Below, piece after piece: positions 58,161 through 64,000 of a stretch of 64,000 nucleotides of DNA (the first letter of the stretch is position 1; each line of letters starts with the position of its first letter). The stretch comes from an uncultured Lachnoclostridium sp. (GTDB taxonomy: Bacteria; Bacillota; Clostridia; Lachnospirales; Lachnospiraceae). The DNA is taken from NCBI GenBank assembly GCA_946402335.1, contig CAMIWE010000001.1:1-64000 (forward strand), in the 5' to 3' direction. The position numbers were made by a program, and so were the translations under genes. The notes beneath the pieces were generated by a model. That model was not told where the DNA came from and ran no database searches. It worked only from the letters and a program-made list of their open reading frames with translations.

Positions 58161-60242
58161 TTATTTCTCGGAAAGAAGACCGTAGAGTGCCTTCTCAATC
58201 GCATCATCATCGTCGCGAAGCGCCGCATCCAAAGCCTGCGCCGTAAAATCCTCCGCGAAACGCTTGGTCGGAGCTGCCGAAACTTCCGTTTCCTTTTCTC
58301 CGTTCTCGATATCTTCTTTTACGGTATCCGCAATGCTGTTCGAGATATCAAAGAAATCTTCGTCCTCGTCGTCCGCTTTCACGGGCTTCATGGAAACGGC
58401 GTCACTGCCGCGGTCAAAGCTGTCCGTAAAGAAGGACATCTGGCCGTCCTCTTCCTCGGCATTAACGGCGAGAATATTGTCAACCGAAGCGGAAACTCCC
58501 TTAAGGAAATCCTCTTCGCTCATTTTGGCAGGCTTTTCCGTGTTCTTTACAACCCTCTTCGCCGGTCCGGGAACACGGTCGAACAAATCGTCCGTCGCCT
58601 TAGGCTCCGCAGTAGGAGCGCTGATGGTCGGAATTCCGTCCGTACTGTCGGATGTCTTCGAAGCGAAATCCGAACCGGACAGAATCGATTCCGGCGTATT
58701 GTACTTAAGCGGCGGGATGTAGAAGGGTTTCGATGCATTGGCGGCGGCCGCGCTCTTACTCTTACGCTCTGCGGCGGCAACTGCCTCTTCCCATTCTGCT
58801 TCCTTCAGCTCTTCTTCGGTATAGTAATCGTGCAGAACGACATCGTCGTCATCGTCATCGGCTTCCTTCGCCTTTTTCATTGCTAAAGCAATGATATCGA
58901 TATCAACGGTAACATCCTCTGCAAGGGTGTCGTCTGCCGCTTTGTCTTCATCGTTATCGGAAACAACGTCTTCGGTTTCCTCTGCAGCCTCTGCTTCCTC
59001 TTCAAGTGCAGCCGGTGCTTCCTCTTTAACGGCGGCGACAACAGGAACTTCGTCGGGCTCCTTTTCAAAGAAGGTGTCCGGAACGACTTCGCCGGTCTCC
59101 TCTGCAGCCTCCGCTTCCTCAGCATTTTCTGCTGCAGTTTCTGCAACTTCTGCTTCCTCGGGCTCTTCTTCAAAGAAGGTGTCCGGAACGGCTTCCCCGG
59201 TCTCCTCTGCAGTCTCCGGTTCCTCATCCGTTTCTACTGCATTTTCAGCGGCCGCTGCTTCCTCAGTTTCTTCTTCAAAGAATGTATCGTAGGATTCCGG
59301 AGCCTCGGCCGTATCCGTTTCCTCTGCTGCTCCTTCCGCACCTTCTTCGGCAAAGGAGAATTTAATATCTTCTACTGCCTCAAGGTCAGCTTCGTCATAA
59401 GTGCTCTCATCGGCTTCGGATGCTTTCTCTGCTTCTTCGGCGGGTTCTTTTACGCTCTGTTCTTCGGCCTTGGCGTCTTCATCGATGGTTTCGGAAACCA
59501 CTTCGCCGATTGCTGCCGAAAGATCAAAGAAACCATCGTCCGCTTCTGCGGTTTCTTCTGCCTTTGCTTCCTCTTCCTCAACAGGCGCTGCTACGGATTC
59601 CGCTTCGAAAGATTCCTCCTCCGGTTCCTGTGCCTTCGGCTTTGCAACAGGCATGGAAACTTTAACGCCCTTCTCCGTGCAGGCATTCAGAAGAACGCGC
59701 GCTTTGCTTGCGGCTTCCGTACCGGAGAACCACAACAGGATGTCTTTGCATTCCTGGGCGCATTTCTCGTAGTCTTCCATCTTATAGTAGGCCTTCGCCA
59801 GTTCCAGCCCCCAGGTCTCCGTATAATCTTCGTCCTTGAGCTTGCTAAGGCTTCTTACCAGGTATTCCGGCCCTTTTCCGAGCATAACGTCTACTCGGTA
59901 ACGGTAGATCAGTCGCTCCGGATTATCCGGTTCCATTTTCCGGAACTCACGGATATAAATCTCCGCCTCCTCAGGGGAGTTGGTCTTCAGACAAAGTTCA
60001 ATCAATCCCACCAGTACTTTATGCGTCTGGGCGTGATTGTGCATCTCGATGTAAATATCCTTCGCATCTTCATAGCGTTTCTTCTTCAGGAAGGCATTCG
60101 CTATCGTTGTAAGATCACGGACCGAACTGACTTTTTCAGGCCGGATCTTCTCAGCAATTTCAACTGCTGAGTCATAGTCTCCTTCTTTCATGAATTCCTT
60201 CAACGCATTGATTTTCGACGTTGTTGTTAATAACATAGCCAT
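58161..60242 (-). CDS. TPR-like N-terminal domain followed by a long acidic low-complexity region
   Basis: 693 aa; helical repeats in first about 190 aa; Glu/Ala-rich tail with repeated PDTFFEEEPEEAE units. Confidence 0.8.
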   Translation of the reverse strand: MAMLLTTTSKINALKEFMKEGDYDSAVEIAEKIRPEKVSSVRDLTTIANAFLKKKRYEDAKDIYIEMHNHAQTHKVLVGLIELCLKTNSPEEAEIYIREFRKMEPDNPERLIYRYRVDVMLGKGPEYLVRSLSKLKDEDYTETWGLELAKAYYKMEDYEKCAQECKDILLWFSGTEAASKARVLLNACTEKGVKVSMPVAKPKAQEPEEESFEAESVAAPVEEEEAKAEETAEADDGFFDLSAAIGEVVSETIDEDAKAEEQSVKEPAEEAEKASEADESTYDEADLEAVEDIKFSFAEEGAEGAAEETDTAEAPESYDTFFEEETEEAAAAENAVETDEEPETAEETGEAVPDTFFEEEPEEAEVAETAAENAEEAEAAEETGEVVPDTFFEKEPDEVPVVAAVKEEAPAALEEEAEAAEETEDVVSDNDEDKAADDTLAEDVTVDIDIIALAMKKAKEADDDDDDVVLHDYYTEEELKEAEWEEAVAAAERKSKSAAAANASKPFYIPPLKYNTPESILSGSDFASKTSDSTDGIPTISAPTAEPKATDDLFDRVPGPAKRVVKNTEKPAKMSEEDFLKGVSASVDNILAVNAEEEDGQMSFFTDSFDRGSDAVSMKPVKADDEDEDFFDISNSIADTVKEDIENGEKETEVSAAPTKRFAEDFTAQALDAALRDDDDAIEKALYGLLSEK

Positions 60243-60424
60243 GTGAGACTCCCCTCCCGGTTCGCGTTTTTGCGATAAGAGAAAATGCCCGGATACATTT
60301 ATAGCATTATAAATACTAAATCTACTATATCATACCACCAAAACCGCATTCTATCAAGGTTTTTCTTCGTTTTTCCACATTATAGGGTATTTCCCGAAGG
60401 CTTTATCCACAATATTCCCTAATA

Positions 60425-60453
60425 TTGACAACTTTCCGAAAACAAGGTATACT
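60425..60453 (+). promoter_or_regulatory. Consensus sigma-A promoter of SRP RNA gene
   Basis: TTGACA-17 bp-TATACT. Confidence 0.88.
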
Positions 60454-60459
60454 ATGAAA

Positions 60460-60726
60460 GCCGTGCAGCCGGGGAGATAGCGGTGCCCTGAACCTGCAAT
60501 CCGCTATAGCAGGGGTGATGGCATATCGCGGGCGTACCTACGGGAAGCCGCCCAAAGTAAGTGGTAATGACGTCCGGGTCTTACGCAATGGAAATCCGTG
60601 AACCGTGTCAGGGCAGGAATGCAGCAGCACTAAGCAGAATCTTTCATGTGCCGTAAGGAAGCCTGGACCGAGCTAACTGCTTTGGTAACGTTTCCGAAAG
60701 TCGCTCAACATATGCCGCACGGTTTT
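60460..60726 (+). ncRNA. ffs: Signal recognition particle RNA, large type
   Basis: Ends pair (GCCGTGC...GCACGGT); conserved core GTGTCAGGGCAGGAATGCAGCAGCACTAAGCAGA. Confidence 0.93.
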
Positions 60727-60736
60727 TGAATGCATA

Positions 60737-60772
60737 AAAATCCCGCCGCTTCCGGGAAGCGACGGGATTTTC
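60737..60772. terminator. Bidirectional terminator
   Basis: AAATCCCGcCGCTTCCgggAAGCGaCGGGATTTT. Confidence 0.85.
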
Positions 60773-60808
60773 TATATTTTACCTTCTCACTCTTTAGAAC
60801 AAACGATG

Positions 60809-61381
60809 TTATTTCTCGTACTGATACTTGTAGGAGTCAACGCCCTCAGACCATCTCTGCGTATACTCTCTGTCGATGTAACGGGGCTTTCCGTCTTCCT
60901 TATATTCCACCTTCAAAGTAAGCTTTGCAGTAGACGTAGCCTTGTCCTCAACCATCAGGAATGTCGAAATACCGGCCGAAATCTGGGATCCGGATACACC
61001 CTGCATTTCTGCGGTTTTGGTCTTGGCCTGAGCAACCTTTTCCTCAGCGGAAAGAGAATTGGAATCGTATGTGAAGACGGTCTCAAGGATTCTGCCCATG
61101 CCGCCTTCTCTCCACATTACCTTAATCTGCGACGAGCTTACAAATACAACTGCACTGTTCGTCCGGTTAAAGAAAATGTCGATGTCAGCTTCCTGCACAT
61201 TGGCGATGAATCTGTCTCCGAGGGTTTTCGCTTTGTTCTCGGCACCCGTAAGCGCCTGCGAGGAACCGCCGGTACCGCCGGCTACACTCTTAATTACAAC
61301 CAGAATTACCAGTGTGAATACGGATATAAAGGCCGCAAGACCGGTTACCATGATTGTTGAGATTCCAGCATTCTTTTTCAT
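60809..61381 (-). CDS. Single-TM exported protein in pilin cluster
   Basis: 190 aa; MKKNAGISTIMVTGLAAFISVFTLVILVVIK; downstream of prepilin-like genes. Confidence 0.65.
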   Translation of the reverse strand: MKKNAGISTIMVTGLAAFISVFTLVILVVIKSVAGGTGGSSQALTGAENKAKTLGDRFIANVQEADIDIFFNRTNSAVVFVSSSQIKVMWREGGMGRILETVFTYDSNSLSAEEKVAQAKTKTAEMQGVSGSQISAGISTFLMVEDKATSTAKLTLKVEYKEDGKPRYIDREYTQRWSEGVDSYKYQYEK

Positions 61382-61410
61382 ACTAAAGTACTCCTTTTAT
61401 AGCTTATTTA

Positions 61411-62499
61411 TCAGGAAAGAGAGGCTTGTACATCGACTCCCATGGTGTTTTTCCACCAGTTCAGGATAGAACCGTCAACGTTGTTATAGGTTGTCTTTCC
61501 CCATTCAATCTGAGGCATTGACGAGAGGTTATATCCGGCCTGGTTAAGTCCGTGAAGAAGCCATTCATTTGAGTTACCGTCAAACTTCATATTGTAAGAA
61601 GATCCGGACTTCTCAAAGGTAACCTTCATCTTTGTACCATACCAGTCAAGATCAAAGACAACGCTGTTTCCCTGAACGGTAGGGGTCTTGACCAAAGGAG
61701 CTCCGGGTGCGGAACCGTTATATACAACCGTACCGCCACCACCGCCGCCACCGCCGCCTCCGGGACCGGGGGTAATCGGTGTAGGACTAGCCGTAAACGG
61801 TGTAGGTGATGCAGGAGCCGTACTCGGTGTAGGAGTAGGCGTATCACCGGGCAATGCCGTCGGACCTGCCTGTGTAGGGGTCGCTGCAGGTGTTCCGCCG
61901 CCGCCACCGCCGCCTCCGGGAATCGGAGAACCGCCACCGGCTAAGGTGCTGGAAACCTGAAATACTTCTGCGTTGTAATTGCGGAAGAACACGTTCTGAA
62001 CGATGCTCTTTCCTCTTTCCTGGAACTGAATGCCTACCGTAAGCACTGCAAATCCCTGTTTATCGCCCGGTAATACTTCCGGAATCGATACGGTAAAGAT
62101 TGTGATGTGATCTGCAAGAACGTTCTCCTGGTTATGGCCTACAGAGCCGCCCTTTGCTTCATCAATCTTTTCTTCATCGTCCACTGCGGACAGGTAGCGC
62201 TTCTCATCATAATAGAGGACGTTGCCCACACGCTCGAACTTGAAGTATTTGTTTCTGTTTGCAATGGTTAATGTATTTCCTGAGAAGAATACTCCGAGTT
62301 CCGCATCTTCCATTGTGTTGCTGACGGAAGCTACCGTCTGCTGAAGAATGTTTTGAACTTCCGTTTCCTTCGTTGCGTTGGAATACTGCTCCGCCGCAAG
62401 TCTCAGGAGGCCTCCGATTCCAAGTGTTACAATACTGAGTACGGCAATGGAAACAAGCAATTCAACAAGCGTAAAACCTTGGTTTTTCTTCTGTTTCAT
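61411..62499 (-). CDS. Type IV pilin-like protein with class III (N-methylation) signal and Gly/Thr-Pro linker
   Basis: 362 aa; MKQKKNQGFTLVELLVSIAVLSIVTLGIGG; GGGGGGGG and PTPTPS linkers. Confidence 0.9.
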   Translation of the reverse strand: MKQKKNQGFTLVELLVSIAVLSIVTLGIGGLLRLAAEQYSNATKETEVQNILQQTVASVSNTMEDAELGVFFSGNTLTIANRNKYFKFERVGNVLYYDEKRYLSAVDDEEKIDEAKGGSVGHNQENVLADHITIFTVSIPEVLPGDKQGFAVLTVGIQFQERGKSIVQNVFFRNYNAEVFQVSSTLAGGGSPIPGGGGGGGGTPAATPTQAGPTALPGDTPTPTPSTAPASPTPFTASPTPITPGPGGGGGGGGGGTVVYNGSAPGAPLVKTPTVQGNSVVFDLDWYGTKMKVTFEKSGSSYNMKFDGNSNEWLLHGLNQAGYNLSSMPQIEWGKTTYNNVDGSILNWWKNTMGVDVQASLS

Positions 62500-62512
62500 C
62501 AGTCTCCTCCTT

Positions 62513-62986
62513 TCAGTATGTCACTTTTCCGGTAAGTCTGGAAATCTTTAACACGATGTTTCTCTTTCCGTTGGTGATACGGATCTGCGTAACATAATCC
62601 GTACCGCCGTCGGTCTGAGGCTTAATGCCACCGGTCTGGCGATCAAAATGCACTGCGATCGGACCGGATACCGCCTGTTCGGAACCGCCGATTGTTACAT
62701 ACATCTTTACATCATGTCCCTCTGCACGGTTAATTTCCTTCCCTGCAGCAGAGTATGCAATAACAACCGCGTTATCTCCGTTCTGGCGTAATTCAACATA
62801 TGCATCGTCACGGCTAAGGGCAACAGCCTGCGTACTCTGAAATACGCTCTTTGTATCCGCAGCCATTGACTTTACTCTTTGGCCGAGTAAGATACCCATT
62901 GTGATTCCGATAATGGAAGCAAGCACTCCCATAATGGCAACGGTAACCATTACTTCAACCATTGTAAAACCATGATTCTTTTTCAT
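62513..62986 (-). CDS. Type IV pilin-like/pseudopilin protein
   Basis: 157 aa; MKKNHGFTMVEVMVTVAIMGVLASIIGITMG. Confidence 0.9.
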   Translation of the reverse strand: MKKNHGFTMVEVMVTVAIMGVLASIIGITMGILLGQRVKSMAADTKSVFQSTQAVALSRDDAYVELRQNGDNAVVIAYSAAGKEINRAEGHDVKMYVTIGGSEQAVSGPIAVHFDRQTGGIKPQTDGGTDYVTQIRITNGKRNIVLKISRLTGKVTY

Positions 62987-63021
62987 ATATATCCTCTCCT
63001 CACTGGTGGTCGCCGTTGCTG

Positions 63022-64000
63022 TTATTTCTTCTCGTAGTTACTCGTTCCAACTAAGTTCAATTCTTTGTTATGCTCTTCATCAACGATGAAACCGGATCCG
63101 CCGCCGGTATGGCTGGCGTTCGTGAATCTTGCGGTTCCGCCGTTAAAGAGGTTGTTAAATATCAGGTACTTATAATCCGACTGTGCTACGTTGTCGGTAC
63201 CGCTCATTCTCTTGCCGACCTCATCCATAAATGCCACAAGGTAGCGATGGTCGGAGGTGGGATCCAGAAGGAGAAGTGACTTACCGCTACAGTAGCCGGT
63301 ATCTTTCTTGAAGGTTACATCGCCTGCCGTAATAACAACGCCGCAATAATCAGCGCTTACGGAGTCCATGTTGATCTGTACGTGGTCATCGGTCAAAACA
63401 AACGGATGATCCGAAACGTTTACAGGGTTCTCGATTGCGGTTCCTACCGATGTAAATCCAAGCTTAAATGTCGGGTTCGCGGAACCGTTTAAGGTTACAC
63501 CGTTGTAAACGATATTTCTCTGCTGGCTGTTCGATGCCACATTACCACTTCCGGGATCAAGGGAACTACCCCATCTGTATTTACCGTTCTTAATGCTTTC
63601 ATCCTGTGAAGGGTTACCGGTAACGGTCTTCTCACATTTGCCGTTCCTCGGAGGCTCCAGCGTCAGGAATTTCTCGAAATACTCACCGTCGATCATCTCA
63701 AGGAAGAACGGATCATAATTGTGTGCCAATGTTACTACAGTGCCTTCACTGTTCTTAAACTGATTGGTTCTCGGCTTCGGATTCAGTTCTTCGTCGGTAA
63801 CCTCCCAGTTTGCATTCATTGCGATGGAAATATGACCTTCCGTGGAAATGGTCGTTCCACCGACCGTAACACGGCCGTTTGTGATGAGCGCGTCCTGAAC
63901 GCTTGTCGCAACCGGTTCGTGCGTCGTTGTATCATATCTCATCTTCGCATATACGATGGTATGAGCCTTTGCGTAATAAGGGTTGGTAGACAACGTCTTA
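63022..64000 (-). CDS. Large extracytoplasmic protein in pilin cluster, 5' end outside window
   Basis: Open frame continues upstream of the listed TTG at 63993 to the window edge (…KTLSTNPYYAKAHTIVYAKMRYD). Confidence 0.65.
   Translation of the reverse strand, partial: KTLSTNPYYAKAHTIVYAKMRYDTTTHEPVATSVQDALITNGRVTVGGTTISTEGHISIAMNANWEVTDEELNPKPRTNQFKNSEGTVVTLAHNYDPFFLEMIDGEYFEKFLTLEPPRNGKCEKTVTGNPSQDESIKNGKYRWGSSLDPGSGNVASNSQQRNIVYNGVTLNGSANPTFKLGFTSVGTAIENPVNVSDHPFVLTDDHVQINMDSVSADYCGVVITAGDVTFKKDTGYCSGKSLLLLDPTSDHRYLVAFMDEVGKRMSGTDNVAQSDYKYLIFNNLFNGGTARFTNASHTGGGSGFIVDEEHNKELNLVGTSNYEKK

Overview
This 64 kb window looks like an ordinary chromosomal segment of a Gram-positive, Lachnospiraceae/Clostridia-like Firmicute. 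That assignment is inferred from gene content and strong AAAGGAG-type Shine-Dalgarno sites; no 16S is present. I see no rRNA, tRNA, CRISPR array, prophage or transposase. Recognisable housekeeping genes are asnS (partial), galK, tadA, rsmA/ksgA, tatD, dtd, xpt, pepD, metK, murA and a large-type SRP RNA. Other content: an ECF sigma/anti-sigma pair, two c-di-GMP proteins flanking galK, a nucleoside-type BMP ABC transporter, a PhoBR-like two-component system next to a Na/Pi cotransporter, three further ABC exporter loci, several lipoproteins with Thr-Pro linkers, a BspA-like LRR protein and the end of a type IV pilin-like cluster. Best leads for something under-described: (1) a 158-aa protein with three (V)YA[G/A]P motifs and a C-terminal zinc ribbon, directly upstream of a radical SAM/SPASM enzyme (candidate peptide-modification system, 25406-26927); (2) a YdjGHI-like zinc-ribbon/SPFH membrane module whose last gene starts with a PspA-like amphipathic helix on an unrelated body (11724-15262); (3) a leader with mutually exclusive hairpins in front of the Na/Pi cotransporter (33431-33557); (4) a diguanylate cyclase with a LacI-type sugar-sensing domain, galK and an HTH-PAS-EAL phosphodiesterase in one co-directional run; (5) a GH3-family protein that appears to have lost its catalytic residues; (6) divergent xpt/lipoprotein promoters with overlapping -35 boxes. 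All product names come from reading protein motifs by eye; no searches were run.
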